From Cryptomeria japonica (taxonomy: Eukaryota; Streptophyta; Pinopsida; Cupressales; Cupressaceae), in NCBI RefSeq assembly GCF_030272615.1, contig NC_081412.1:668673852-668737851 (forward strand): DNA of 64,000 nt. Reading direction: 5' to 3'. Shown here in pieces: positions 1 to 12,394 of this stretch; the first letter of the stretch is position 1; each line of letters starts with the position of its first letter. The position numbers and the translations under genes are program-made. The notes beneath the pieces were generated by a model. It saw only the letters and a program-made list of their open reading frames with translations, ran no database searches and had not been told where the DNA came from.

Positions 1-1499
1 TAATTGCATATTTGATACTTCCTGAGAACAGTCACATTGCAGCGTATGGTATGAACTCATATGAGATTATTAAGACCTCTAAATAGACTTATTGGAAAGA
101 TATGTGAATCCTCTTTCTTTTCCCTTTGGTCTGAGGTGTTTTTGTTAATATTTGTGGAAGTTATGAAGATTTTGGTGAAAACTGGTTTTAAACTGTGTTA
201 AATGGAGTTGTTGGAAAGGGTTTGTACTTATCTTGTGATTTCACCATTGGAAAAATTAATGACTTGAATATTATGAAAGTAGACTCAGAGGGATTTCATT
301 TTAGTATGGTATTTTTTTAGTTTGGGTAAGTATTTGTTGTGAAATATGATGCCCTAGCAGGCAACAAGCATACATTTTCCAAATTTATGACAGTCAAAAT
401 TGGTCTCGGTGCAGAGATGATAGATTTTTATTGTACCGTTGCATCTTTATGAATTTTGGATATGTTGTTTATAATATAGTTAATCAGGGTCGAACCGAAG
501 GGATTGAGATGTTTAATTCTTGTTAAATAGACCTTTGTGTATAGGTCTATCCAAAGGGGCAGCAAGTTGGCAAGTTTGATACCTAGATTAAGTTTATGTT
601 TTCTTGATTGATTGATTGTTGAAGAATGATGAAATATGCCTCTAATTAATTGTTATCATGATTAAAATATGGATGGATCAACATGATCCTAGAGTTGTGA
701 GTGGTTTTTCATGATGCTCTGCGTCAGCAGGCCTGCTAAAGGATGCAAATGCAGTATGACTGAAAGCGTAAGAGTAGGCTGGCTTTTTTATCACCCAGTT
801 AAGGGGAGAGAATATACCTTCTACTTTCGAGACAAGGCAAACAAATTTCTTTTTATCTTTCAAGTCAATTATTTTCTAAGATCTATATGGAGATGTTGCT
901 CCATGAAAACATGGTGTTCCTTTTAACTTTTCAATGCAATGGTTTTCTGATCTATTGAAAAGAAATGGTCAACAAAGCAAAATTTCGATCTTGGTGGTCA
1001 ACAAAAGAAATCAATAAAAGGGGAAGAACTTCCCTCTTTGATTGTAAATGACCTCTGAACTTGTGTGATTCTTTACTTTGCACAAATTAAAATGAATCCT
1101 TTTATGCACCAAAGGATGGTGAAGTTCCTTTTAACCCTTTTGATTATAAACTTGAAAATTTGATTTGTTCCTTTTAGAGCCCAAATTGAGAAATTTTTCT
1201 CCTAAAAAAGCAAGAAAAGATTGATTTTGTGGTTCTTTTTATAGCCCAAATAAGGTGAGTTCGATTTTATTTGACAAGAGTTAAAAAGACCTTAAATTCT
1301 AACTAACTTAACTAAATTAGTAAAAATTTAAACTATTTATAGCTCTAAAATAACACTACGCTCATCCCTGCAATAAGATGTTAGTAATCCTGCAAAATAT
1401 CAACTCAAAATGGTTAAAAAGATTTTGGATTTGGTGGACTTCTACAAGTCTAACTTTAAGTTTGGTTACAATTTTGTTTTTGTTGTATGTCTGTGATGT

Positions 1500-1830
1500 G
1501 CTACAGAACAAACTGTACGCACTACAGGATGACTTTGATGCGCTATCTGACAGGCCTGATGCGTGGCTCTGTTTTCTAGATGGGCCGCTCTATTTTCTGG
1601 ATGCACTGCTTTGTTTTCTGGATGCGTTGCTCTTTTTTTCTTCTGCGCCGAGACCTACAAGAAAAGTTAGTGAAGGCAATGTGCTAATCTAAGAACTTCA
1701 CATGCTAGAGTATAAACCCCACATGCTAAACAGAATACAGGATGCGCTATAATGTTAGCAAGATGCGCTACAAAATATGCTCCACGCGCTGATACCTGTT
1801 TCCCGCGTACTTGCAAAAGTGGTTAGATTC
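1500..1830 (-). repeat. Cluster of GATGCGCTA-like motifs in the D leader
   Basis: Plus-strand motifs such as gatgcgcta, gatgcgtgg, gatgcgttg and gatgcgcta recur irregularly every 20-60 bases. They are rich in CpG compared with the AT-rich surroundings. A and E carry different motifs in the equivalent position between primer-binding site and gag. Confidence 0.5.
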
Positions 1831-1858
1831 AAAAACCAATTTGATATATGGGGTCGGG

Positions 1859-1879
1859 CCCCACAGTGTGCGCCATAAA
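1859..1879 (-). other. Candidate primer-binding site of element D
   Basis: Immediately after the LTR end on the minus strand the sequence reads TTTATGGCGCACACTGTGGG. It resembles the TGGCGC...GTGGGG type of primer-binding site known in Tat-lineage elements. The matching tRNA was not determined. Confidence 0.5.
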
Positions 1880-3293
1880 TGTGTGTAGGAAAAGCGGGTC
1901 AATAGAACTTAAAATGTGAAAAATAAAGCCTAGGGAGACTTACCCACACACCCACAGGACTTCTTGGTGCAAGCTATGGAGTCATGAAGGATGACTCAGC
2001 TTCCCAAGGTTGGTTCCATGGTTCTCTATCTCACAAGGTCCCTCAAACTAATTTCTCTACTCTCAGATCACTGAGCAAAGTGGTTTAGGGATGACAAATG
2101 CAAGAACAAGGGATGTTTTGGTTGATTTTAACATGAGAATGCAACCTATCTATGCATGATCCTACAAATGAAATGAACTAGATTATAAGATGACAAGATT
2201 AGTAAGTGATACTATCCTAACATGATATACTAGTTATATAGTTAAGCTATTGATAAAAGAAGCAATCTAAAATGATTATTAGATTAATTCTTATTTGCAA
2301 AGAGAGAGACTAAATGTGATAAAATTGAGCATAAGTATGATACTAAGAGCTTGCATATTTGTTTTGGAGGAGGGAGAGCTCTATTTATAGTGAAAATAGG
2401 GCAATGGATGGTCAAGATTGAAGGAGTTTATCAAAGGTCAAGATTGAAAGTTATCAATCCATGTTTGCAATTTGCACCAATGAAATGGTGACAATTGTCA
2501 ACATAAGACTGGTTGAGAGGGGAGGGTGGAAACATTAAATGCCTGAGAAGAACTCATGGTTGCCCTAGGTGGTAAAGGTTAAGGTTAGGTTAGGATTACC
2601 CATTGGATAAAGCTTTTACCCAAAGGATAAACTCTTGTGCAAGGGTTAAGGAATAACGATAGTCAAAGCAATAAATGCTTGATGAGACCCTTGGGTTACA
2701 TGGAGGTTGAGTTTAGAGAAAGTCTTTAATCATGTTGGAGGGTTGAGTTAACTATTAATGGTTTGGAAGACTTTCAAAGTTAAGTTGTTGAAGCCTTTAA
2801 TGGTTTTCAAAGACTTTGAGGGTTTGAGAAGTGACTTCCCCTTGCTTAGGGATGTGACAATATTTAGGAGATGGGTTAGGTTAATTTAGAAGTGATTTAG
2901 AAGAATCTAGAAGGAGGTTTAGAGAGGCAAGTGGGAGACGTGGGATTTTGCAAGTGGATGGAGAAATAATAGGATGTAATTGAAATAAAGTTAATTTAAT
3001 TCAATTTGGTTGCAATTTGGGAAATTGAATAAATTAGATTTATTCAATTTAGGGTAAACTATTTAATTAAAATTGAATTTAATTAAAAAGTGGATAGAAG
3101 GGATTTAATTGAATAAAATGATTTATCCCATTAAATGGTAAAAGAGGTTTAGTGAATTTAATTTAAATAAATTGAGTAATTTACTTAACTTAAATAGAGG
3201 AATGTGAGTGATTCAATTAAATTGGATTTAATTAAATAGAGGAATGAACATAAAATATTCATTTAGGAATATGGTCATTTTTATATGTCTACA
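1880..3293 (-). mobile_element. LTR of element D (5' LTR, inserted in element E gag)
   Basis: On the minus strand this LTR starts TGTAGACA at 3293 and ends at 1880 (plus-strand TGTGTGTAGG). The boundaries are supported by alignment with the solo copy at 12395-13855: the same ends, the same order of blocks and a shared TATA region. The immediate flanks (ATAAA at left, ACTGT at right) are not a target duplication, and a primer-binding-like site abuts the left end. It is therefore read as the 5' LTR of an element continuing left, rather than a solo LTR. The right flank is the gag of element E, so D is younger than E. Confidence 0.8.
2381..2390 (-). promoter_or_regulatory. TATA box of the D LTR
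   Basis: Minus-strand CTATAAATAG. It is conserved at the same place in the solo LTR (12890-12899) and as TATAAATAGG near 60702 in the plus-strand LTR remnant. It is the likely transcription start region of the LTR. Confidence 0.6.
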
Positions 3294-3814
3294 ACTGTCA
3301 TTGTCACTTGTGAAGTATTTGCCAATTGTGAACTGATCATGGGTGTTGTTTTGAATGTAGCAGACGTGGTTCCTGACATTTGTGTTGAAGCCATGGTATC
3401 TTGTATTTCATTTGATTGTGTTGACGTAGTTTGAGCAATACTTTGCATTAAATTTGTTGTTTTTGTTTGCAATGCATTTGGGATTTGAGTTGTATTTTGG
3501 TTTAGAGTTACCCCAGACAACAAGATTGTAGAAATGTCAACATTCGAGGGTAACTTTTCTCCATTTTGGATCAAAAGAGAGAGGTACCTATCTCTATTGT
3601 TATTGATAAGAGCGTTCAGGATTGTTAGTACTTGTGGGTCTTGTTGAGCAGCCTCAATCTCTTCTTGTGTTAATCTAGTCTATAACTCCTCAATTGTGGG
3701 TAGGTGATTTGTGTTTGTAGGTAACATAGCAACCCCTCTCGATTGTGAATTTGAGCTTGTAGGTGGGCTCATATTCCAAGTAGGATTGTAATAGGGGTCA
3801 CTATTTGGATCCAT
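3294..3814 (-). pseudogene. gag N-terminal fragment of element E, cut by the D insertion
   Basis: Starting at the ATG ending at 3812, the minus strand encodes a Pro/Asn/Ser-rich N-terminus (MDPNSDPYYNPTWNMSPPTS) followed by a Gln/Thr-rich segment. This resembles the low-complexity start of Tat-lineage gag. The frame runs about 173 codons to the LTR junction at 3293/3294 and is broken once by TAG at 3682-3680, which a C-to-T change of CAG would explain. The matrix/capsid and zinc-knuckle parts are missing because the D LTR interrupts the gene. The gag call rests on position (downstream of LTR and leader) and composition, not on a diagnostic motif. Confidence 0.55.
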
Positions 3815-4084
3815 TTGGTGTTTTTCCTTTTGAGATCATGTTAATGGCATGAATGTAACTTCAAATTGATCTTGACTCTCTATGATGCACCTAAAAGGAG
3901 TGTGAAGAACTTGGAAAACTAATATGCAATACTTTGATCTATTGATAGTAGGATTATGTATGCAAACTTAAACTATTATGAGGACTCTCTACTACTGAGG
4001 AATTTGTCCTTTGATGGTAAGTTTGCAAACCTATCAAACAATTTATTGTTCTCTTTGTCTCTTGATTTGTCATTCAACTTGCCT

Positions 4085-4267
4085 TTAGATCTGGATTGAC
4101 TTATGAACTTCGTTATCTAAGACAAATTCAACCTCTTCATACTGTGGGAGGTCTATTCTTAATTCCCAAGCAAGATTGTCCAAAACATCAATTATTTTCA
4201 ATTGATCGTTATCTGGTCCAAGGTTTGGTTGCTCGAATGGAAATTCACCATCTCCTGGTAGACCCAT
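4085..4267 (-). CDS. Small acidic reading frame upstream of E gag, unknown
   Basis: A 60-codon minus-strand frame starts MGLPGDGEFPFEQP and is rich in Asp, Glu and Leu. It ends about 270 bases before the gag start. Extra small frames upstream of gag are known in some Tat-lineage elements, but I do not recognise this one and it may be chance. Confidence 0.2.
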   Translation of the reverse strand: MGLPGDGEFPFEQPNLGPDNDQLKIIDVLDNLAWELRIDLPQYEEVEFVLDNEVHKSIQI

Positions 4268-6183
4268 GCAAATGAAATTCTCTTAAGACTTCTAAGGGTG
4301 ATAGACTACAACTGATGCAGGTGCAGACAATGCAAGAATTAAGATGGTGGACTTTGTTGCAACCTATTGAAGTATGCAAGACTAATTTTATCCTAGGAGG
4401 GACGTAAATGATGGCTTTGCAAAGACTATTTGGATGTGAATAGTTGACCTTACTTCCTAAGTATGTGGTGAGGACTTGTGCAACATGAGGATGTAAGTTT
4501 TGACTATGCATGGATTAAATGCATGGGACCTAAGATTACAAAAGGTGGCATATTCTCCTTTTCTCTTAATGTGGCAATATTGTTTGATTTGTTGATGTTG
4601 ATACTTGATATTGCAATGTTTTCTCTTGAGGTTCTCAGAGTATATTTGTGGTTGAAAGATTCTTGACAAGACTTGATTTTTTTTTACTTTGTTTTGGCTA
4701 TGTTATGAATGTTTGATTTTTTGAAAGTGTTGCGTAAGACACAGTAGCAAAGTAAGAAAACAATCTGATATAATCCAAAGAGAGTATTGTTTAAAGGATC
4801 TTTTCAAATCCTAATGGTTGTTGGGGTCTTTTCAAACCTCATTTGTTTTTGATAAATTTTGGTCATACGATCATAAAACAATCAGACTCTTCTAGGGTCA
4901 AAAGGTCACGAATAATACCACAGCCCACATCTTGATACTCTATCAGCTCAAATAGTCGTGTCACACCCTAGGGTGTGCTTTTTTTTTTCCTTTGTCCGGA
5001 AGTTGAACCAAAGAGAATTGCTCCAAAATTGGCTCATTTTCCTGGGAGATATATGGTGAGTGTCTTGGGGGCGGATTCTTCCCCACCCTTGCATTGTGAT
5101 ATTACAAGTGTTTGGTTACTGACTTAGGTTGGCCTCTAATTCTTAAATCTTTTGATAAACATTTAGTTCGAGTGGTCATAATCAGCACCGTTTTCCACTC
5201 CGTTAAAAAAGGTCTCCCAATTTGTAGAGGTTAGGCTCTACAAATTTTTACATACCATATAGGCACTAAGGGAGACATAACTTTGTTATGACAGCTTGTA
5301 ACACTTGTCGCTTGCAACTTTTGTCACAAACGCATTTATTTATAGTGGCTTGGATTACTTGGCTTTAGTCATTGCCACTTAGGTCGTTCCCTCTCACTTG
5401 GCCTTATGGGCTACTTGGGAGGAAGGCTTGCTAAAGGTTTTATCCTATTGCAAAGAAAGAAGAAAGCATAAATGGTGAGTCTGGCTTTTTGGTCACCCAA
5501 TTAAGGGGAGAGCATATGCCTATCACCTTCAAGACATGGAAGACAAGATGGTTCTTTTTAACCTTTTATTACAATTTTTTCTAAAAATTATTTGGAGATG
5601 TTGCTCCAACAAGCATGATGTTCATTTTAACCCCACATAGAAATGATGAATGTTCTTGCAGTAAAACAAGTTTGTTTTGTTCTCTTTAAATAACACCAAA
5701 GGAAGTATGAGTTAAACTAGGTCCAGTTGTACCTGCAAAACCCATTAAAGCATTAATTTGTATTGTGGACTCACAATCCTAATTTTTTCCTTCGGTTACA
5801 GAAACCTGCTTCACTATTTGTTTGGAAAGTAGAACATTACAATATCAAAACACGAGAAAATAAAGACCAGAAAGTATCTGACAGCATTCAACAAATGTGA
5901 ATCACCATCTAGGCAATTGCGAATTTATGTTAAATAAGATGTGAATTAATGTCAAATCAGTTGCGAATTTTTGTCTAAGCAATTGTGAATCAGTGTCTAA
6001 GCATATGCGAATCAGTTATACACAAATAAAATAAAAAAAGGCAGGAGTTTTTAAAAGACATGGCTTTCATCGATTATCATATTGCCCATGACCTCGACGT
6101 CATCAAATATGTCAAATTTTTCTAAGTATTTATGCACAAGATGATAATATTGGGATAGGGTAGCCAATTCTTCAAGATCTTAC

Positions 6184-7425
6184 TGTAACCGGTAGGAAGA
6201 ATTTGTGAGGAGAACCAGTAACCAGTGTAAATCTTATCTATTGATGTAACCTGTAAACCCTACCTGTTGTTTTTGATAAACCCTAACCGAATAAGTTTGG
6301 TGAATTGGTTATATTGGTTTATGATCTGATGATGAGCGGTAATGATGACACGCATGATTATTGTATGAAGACAATTCCAAGAGATTTTGGCGAGTTGTTG
6401 TAACGGTTTTTGTCTACGGAATGAGAAAATGTATTGCATCTAATCCAAAGCGCATGATGAGTTAGTAATTTCAATGAAGCGGTGATCAAGGAGCGATCAA
6501 GGTTTTCTTGATTGATGTGCAGAGATTGCTATGTAATCCAACGATCATACTTGAACCGAATTTGTTTGTAATCTCGATGAGAGTTAGGTTTTTGTTGTGT
6601 TACTGACCTGATTGATTTGTATTTAAGGTCGATGAAGTTGTTTAGTTTTAAGAGAGTTGGCAAAGAGATAGACAGAGTTCAGTTGAGTGTGTGGTTGTTG
6701 AACCAAATGATGTATCTGCAGTTTGAGTAAAGGCGGATAGGAACATGAAATGGATCTGATCAAGCAAGTGTAGTGCTATTCAAACATATCAGCAAACTCC
6801 TGTTGTTTTCTAACAATTACAGCAAAATTGAAATCTCGTAACCAGGTAAGCTCTAACAAGCTTGGTGCTTTTCAAATCCTCTAACAAGGTAGTCTATTAG
6901 ATTGGATTTACAAATCCTCTACCGAGGTTACTCCTTACAGGGTATTGCTTCTAACAATGCATTTGTAGTCAATCCCTTAACCAGGTGATTTCTAATAGGA
7001 TCAGTTCTTAACAGGACTTTTTGTAAAGCTTTAATAGGATAGGCTCCTAACAGGGTGAACTTCAGAAGAGTTCAGATATTATCTTGTGAGTCTTATCTCA
7101 CCATGGTTTTTACCTATTTGGGTTTCCACGTCAAAAATATTTGTGTCAAGTGGTGAATGTTTTTGTGGTTATGTTTTCATGGTTGATTTACTTAACTATT
7201 TCTGATAAGTCGTGATAACCGGAAGTATTGAGTTATGAAGAAGTTGTTTACTGTTCATTTGTTGTAACAGACAACCGGTTTATCTTACGAGTTTTTATCT
7301 TGACAGAGTTATTATTCTAATTTTACTTGAGAGATTGATTGGTGAAGTTTAATATCAGTTTTTCTATCTACTGATTCACCCCCCCCCCCTCTCAGTAATT
7401 GATCGGATACTTATTCTTTCATCAT
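6184..7425 (+). mobile_element. Ty1/copia-type LTR (probably solo) inserted in E's leader
   Basis: The plus strand carries marks I associate with the 3' part of plant copia LTRs: a 'ggtttttacctatttgggtt' block followed by 'tccacgtcaaaaatatttgtgtc', and a terminal 'gattcaccccccccccctct' tract near 7374. Degenerate ctaacaaggt-type units (taaccaggt, taacaaggt, taccgaggt, taacagggt) recur between 6838 and 7060. The E leader motif occurs on both sides, as expected of an insertion. No convincing target duplication was found, so both ends are approximate and element type is moderate confidence. Confidence 0.5.
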
Positions 7426-7833
7426 ACCATCACTTGGAATCTTTTCTCTGCTCTTATCATTCGTCAATAAGCTCTCCATTGTCTTTTGTCTTTGGATCTC
7501 TTCCTGGCACTTGAAACCTTGAATCTTACCTTCCCTGCCATGGGGTTAGACACATTTTATGTAACAAAATAAAAGTTTCCATATTTCAAAAAGAATGATG
7601 GGTTAACAACACAAATGATTTAGAAACAGAAACGACAATTAAAATTGAGAAAACGATCAATCCAGGCGATTGCGAATTTTTATATAAACGATTGTGAACT
7701 GATGTTTGAGTGATTGCAAATTGTTATAAGAGATTGCGAATTTCTATATGCTCAAATGCATAGCACTTTCTGATGCGTTCATACAGAACCTACAAATAAT
7801 GAAAACTCATGCCAGAAGGTTAGAAAATGTGTT

Positions 7834-7852
7834 CTTCACGTCGGGTTCACCA
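7834..7852 (-). other. Candidate primer-binding site of element E
   Basis: The minus strand reads TGGTGAACCCGACGTGAAG two bases after the LTR end. Element B has a close relative, TGGTGAACCTGACTTC, at the same position, which supports the assignment. Confidence 0.55.
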
Positions 7853-7854
7853 TT

Positions 7855-8873
7855 TGTTTTAGGGGTAAAATCAGTCATAATTAATCAGATATATAAGATT
7901 GAATCACAAATCTCTAATCTAATTAAACCATCTCCTAAATGACAATGAAATACATCAAATCAATTGAATATCAAATAATAACATAATGAAACTCCCTCAG
8001 TTGATCCAAATAGACTTACATTGCTCTTCTCCAAATTGTGTGATAGGTGGCTCTCAGGTGTTGCACTGGGATTCCTGCATATGACAGACACAATTATTTC
8101 AAAGATCGTGATTCTAGATTGAAATTGAGAAATAAGCCTTGTTTTTATATATTTTCAGGTGAGATGGGGTGAGATTTGGAACTAAAGTGTTGATTGATAG
8201 TTCATTGATTTTAATTGATCAGTTAAGTGGATTGATTGATCTGTTAACAAGATTGATTGGATAGTTGACTCCATTGATTGACTAGTGGACTGAATTGATT
8301 AGGGAGATGAGTGATTTGACTGATTAGTCAGAAAAGATGATTGAGAGTGAAAAAGGGAGATTGGAGAGTTAATTGAGTTAACTGATTTGATGAACTAGTT
8401 AGGATTTTCAACATGTGATGTAGGAATTTTGAATTGAAATTCATTTTCATTTTGATTTGATTTTCGAATGTTGAAATGCACATGAGATTTATCTGAAATT
8501 GGATGAAATTCAAATTTGGGGAAATTCATATTTGGGAAATTGGAATTAGATGAAATTAGGTAAAATTTGAATTTGGGGATTGGAGGAATAAATTAATTAA
8601 TGAAATTATTTAATAATTATAAATAGGACTAATTAAATAATAAAGATTATTTAATAAGGGAACTAATCATAATAAATTAAATAATTAATATTTGAGAAAA
8701 GGGTTTGATGATGAATTGATTAAAGGATGGAAATTGATTAATTCATGAGATGGATGATGATGATTGAGTCAGAAGAATAAGATTAATTAGATTAATTAAA
8801 GAATTAAAGAATTATTTAATTAATAGGATGAATAATTAGTACATGATCAATGAGACATTTTTAGGTGTCTACA
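7855..8873 (-). mobile_element. 5' LTR of element E
   Basis: The minus-strand LTR begins TGTAGACACC at 8873 and ends ...AAAACA at 7855, 1019 bp. It is AT-rich with many ttaatt/aattaa blocks, like the A and C LTR starts. The primer-binding-like site lies immediately inside. The 3' LTR is outside the window or lost. Confidence 0.7.
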
Positions 8874-9660
8874 ATTCTCTCTATTGTGGTGTAGGTAGTG
8901 TCATTTTTGTTCTTTCTGCACTTCCTTTGGATTATGTGTATTCAATCAAGGATGTCCCAATTTGTATCCTTATTGACCTTTGTAAAGTAGAGGTCTTTTG
9001 TTCTTCTAGCTTCTTATTTGGTATTGTTGACTCTTAATTTTACATTAAACGTGAATAGCCTTATGGGAAATTCAATGATGGGGGACCTTTTGCACGAGAC
9101 TCGTTGAATGACCTTTAGGTTTGAGAAGTTGACTCTTCATACAATTGGGGGAGAAAAGGGGAAGAGGAAGACTTAAAAAGCTACACTACTTGGGCGATAC
9201 GCCAGAATATTTTTGAAAACACTAACAGCATATGAAACCCAGATGCATGTAGTTTTAAATCTCATTCAACAATCTACATGCTCAGCGTAGTTAGAGAACA
9301 GACTACACTCGATTCAACATAATATGACATTCACCATTCATCCAACAGATAACAAGTTCTAAAACATAGTTTAATTTGTAGAGTCTCACGGCACATATCA
9401 TAAAAGTTAATGAATCTTAATACAACACATCAATCAATTTACTAAGCTTTAAATAAAGCAACCAGAGAGGTCATAGGCACAATCGTATATGCTTATCATT
9501 CACCTAATTTAGTTAACATAAAGGCTTCTCAATGAGCCAAAGTCTAAAAAAATTATCTCTAAAGTTTGAACCTCGAAAAAAAACTGAAAAAGAAGGCCTA
9601 TATAGAGCCCTCGACTCTTAACAAACAACATGAAAGCACCAGCAAAATCCTAGCAACCGC
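8874..9660. other. Flank of element E, no gene recognised
   Basis: Mixed sequence, with no open frame or domain recognised. A plus-strand TATA-like cctatatagagccc sits near 9597-9610 and precedes a more CpG-containing segment, so an old LTR promoter is possible but not shown. Confidence 0.3.
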
Positions 9661-9681
9661 TTCTGACAGGAATCTCCCAGT

Positions 9682-10346
9682 GTGACACTCCGCGAGATGC
9701 TACCCAGCGAAAACGGCCTTCAAAGTTGTTACCTCAACCACATCATGGCGACCCCTACACCTGCCAAACAAGAAAATCATGGCATCAACAGCATTCTGGT
9801 TCACAAACCATCATGGAAGACACGCGGCAACTCGGGGGAGACCCGAAGTCGAGCACAAAAAGAGAACTGGAACGTGCAACGTGAGGGCATCAAGTGTCGC
9901 TGCCCACACACGAAAGATGGTGGGGCCAAGAAGCATACGCCGAATAAAAGACTAGTGCCACATGACAGCTCCATGTCCTCTCAACATTGAGCGAGAAGAG
10001 TGAGTTGCTTAAAGCAACGCTGAGACACCACTTGGCATGCATGAGCGATCCGAAGAGCGGGTCAAAAATTAAAGGAAGGGGCCGAAACTTTACCAAAATG
10101 CCGCACACGAACAATTCCGAAAGAATATTAACAGGTATACCTCGTTTCTATTTTTATTTTTTCTATTTCTTATCCATATGCTCCTTAGATTCGTTCTTAG
10201 CGAAGTTGTCTATATATTCTCAGTATGTAGTGAAATACTTTGTTTGTGGGTCTTTGGGAAGGTTGAGGGGTGTGGTCACATATGAGTCAATTTCTACATC
10301 TAAGACTACATATGGTAGTTGTAGAATCCAAGATGTCCTAAGTTAA
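9682..10346 (+). other. CpG-containing segment with two overlapping short frames, unknown
   Basis: Two plus-strand frames (102 codons from 9682; 119 codons from 9987) overlap in a segment richer in CpG than its surroundings, downstream of the TATA-like site near 9600. A splice-donor-like ACAG/GTATAC lies near 10131. The translated products are basic and Ser/Lys-rich with no known domain. It could be the 5' leader of an old retroelement or a host 5' exon. Confidence 0.2.
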
Positions 10347-10649
10347 ATAATATCCCCCATAAAAGTATATTCCTTATCTTCTAAGATGACTGCATCTTTT
10401 ATATACTTGTGAGCCACTTCATAAGAGATGTATTCTCTATCCTAAAACTTTTGTTGAAATAATTTAAAGAAACCTTAATATATGACCATGTAAGAGTTGG
10501 CATCCTAGAAATGATTTCCATGACAACTGGCGTAGTGGTGTCCCAAATTTTCCCGTGAAAATCATTAATTCATTCATGAAATAAAAGGTGAGGTAGATGT
10601 GGCATATGGTTCGATACTGATCATATGGCTACCTAGTGTATTAAATAAA

Positions 10650-11220
10650 GAAATGAGAATAAGGCTACTTGGTAATGATGCCTCCCCTCATCATTATTCA
10701 ATGGAAAAGGATGATTTGGATACGATAGATAATGTAGTGTTGAAGCCCCTAAAAAATTCACAAAGGAGGTAAACCCTTCACCAAGTACAACACAACTTTC
10801 ACATAAGACTAAGGTTGACTCTCCTCCTATGGGGATTGGAGGTACCAAGGATGCATCGATCCGAACTAAAGGGTTGAATGAGCATGAGGAGTTTAGGTAT
10901 TTTGTCTCTTGGTAATAGGAAAAAATTATTAGAGAAATCAAATGAGATTTAAGAGGATGGAGAATCACAAGGTAGGTGGATGGTAGTGCAATGGAAGAGG
11001 AAGAAAATGAGACTACTTTCAACAAGCTTCTTCACTCCCTTGCCAATACTAAGGCAAAATCGTCTAGATTTGTTGTCTTGTGTTTTACCCCCTTAAATTT
11101 GTATCCAAATAAGGGGAGGTTATGATTTAGATGTTTGAGGTCTTATTTGCAAGGATAAGTTCCCCAATTTGTGGCCTCACCTAGTGCAGGCCAAGATAAG
11201 CTTTCTCGTCATATATTAAT
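10650..11220 (+). mobile_element. Possible degraded non-LTR (LINE-like) fragment
   Basis: Broken plus-strand frames contain basic, Trp-containing text (GRWMVVQWKRKK) and a Leu-rich stretch, ending in 'tttgtggcctcacctagtgc' at about 11168-11188. That tail also ends the SINE at 17715-18063. A LINE/SINE tail relationship would explain it. Evidence is weak: no reverse transcriptase or endonuclease motif is present. Confidence 0.25.
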
Positions 11221-11236
11221 GCAAGGGTGGTAGTTT

Positions 11237-11418
11237 AGAGAAATGACAAGCTTCAAAATGGGATTTTGGAAGCCACGAGCTTCAAAACGAGATTTTGAAG
11301 GTTATAGTGCTCCCAAAACCTCATTTTGAAGCTTGTGCTTCCAAAACCCCATTTTTGAGGCTTCAAAATTGAGATTTGGAGACACGACAAGCTTCAAAAT
11401 GGGAGTTTGGAAGCCATA
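11237..11418. repeat. Cluster of ~30-bp direct and inverted repeats
   Basis: Units of the form gcttcaaaatgggattttgg occur twice or more directly (11250, 11389) and in inverted form (cattttgaagcttgtgcttc near 11320-11345). Long local hairpins are possible. No coding frame. Confidence 0.6.
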
Positions 11419-12371
11419 AATAAATTGAAATTTAATTAATAATTTAAATTTATAAAATAATTATTTGAATTATTTATATCAAACTATAACTTAAAATATT
11501 ATTTTAAAATAAAACCATTATTAAACCAAACAACATTTATTTAATTTAAATTAACATAGTAATTGTTCAATGGATAATTATATACCTGAAAAAATAGCCT
11601 ATAAAATTGCCAAATAAATTCCTCTCAATTAGAAACTCAATAAATCCACTCCTATAACACAAAATCAATTTTAGACAATGGGATTGAAGATAAATAATTT
11701 TTGAAATTGATTAACCTAAAAATTTAATTTTTAGATAAACATTGAATAAATAAAAATTATAATTAGTACAAAACCAATTTATTAATAACCAGTTAGTCCT
11801 AAGTTTAAAGGAGTTATAAAATTGATGTATAATTAAAAATCTAAAATTTATATATAATATATACATTAAGACTAATCTAGTTATGAGTATAATATAAAAG
11901 ATGTATAATATTAAATATGTGAATATGTAGACCAAATTGTAAACCCTAACAAAGTCATTGGTGCTATTGAATGTGGGTTCTAGTTGTGGCTAGCTCTATC
12001 GGTTTTTCCCATTCTAAACTACTTTAGATCTTGAACTACAAACTGAGGGCTTTGGAGTTTTGCTCCAACATATGAGCCCCCTTCCTATGACCACCCTTTC
12101 TAAGGAAACAAAAATCATACCCCAACAAAGGGACTTATTTGAGAGGATGCCAGTATAAGGAAAACGTTTTTCAACCCGAAATGCAATTAAAATCTAAGGT
12201 CAGGTTAGCAAAGAAAGATTTTATGGTGCAACCCTATCAAGAATTGGCAAAAATGGATGAGGAAGGAATGAATGAAAAGACAAATGGCAAAGGAGAATAC
12301 CCGCATCCCTAATAATGGAAAGAAAAGAAGTATCTTCCAAGTAAGAGTTTATTATGGAAATTGAGCTTAAA
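11419..12371. other. AT-rich sequence, nothing recognised
   Basis: Very AT-rich up to about 11940, then mixed sequence. No supported frame, RNA gene or repeat beyond simple AT composition. Confidence 0.4.
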
Positions 12372-12394
12372 CGAGTTTAAACGACCAATAACTT

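Larger units (their letters stand above)
1..1879 (-). mobile_element. Leader (internal 5' region) of minus-strand element D
   Basis: This stretch lies just downstream, on the minus strand, of the D LTR and its primer-binding-like site, so it is read as the untranslated leader of an element running off the left edge. No gag is visible. About 761-930 is similar to 5465-5640 in element E's leader; both share a block around 'cacccaRttaaggggagag' and 'tggagatgttgctcca'. This supports a common leader origin. Short reading frames here show no recognisable protein. Confidence 0.55.
3815..7854 (-). mobile_element. Leader of element E (with a copia-type LTR inside)
   Basis: This lies between E's primer-binding site (7852-7834) and its gag start (3814). 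The original leader is about 2.7 kb once the inserted LTR at about 6184-7425 is removed. Repeated gattgcgaatt-like motifs occur on both sides of that insertion, at about 5915-6010 and 7660-7745. 5300-5450 resembles 43900-44010 in element A's leader (shared 'ttggtcgttcYctctcac' type text). No intact protein gene is recognised. Confidence 0.55.

Noticed and set aside
2570-2600. Telomere-like ggttaaggttaggttagg words in the D-family LTRs
   Set aside because: Short, irregular and conserved as part of the LTR; not a TTTAGGG array.
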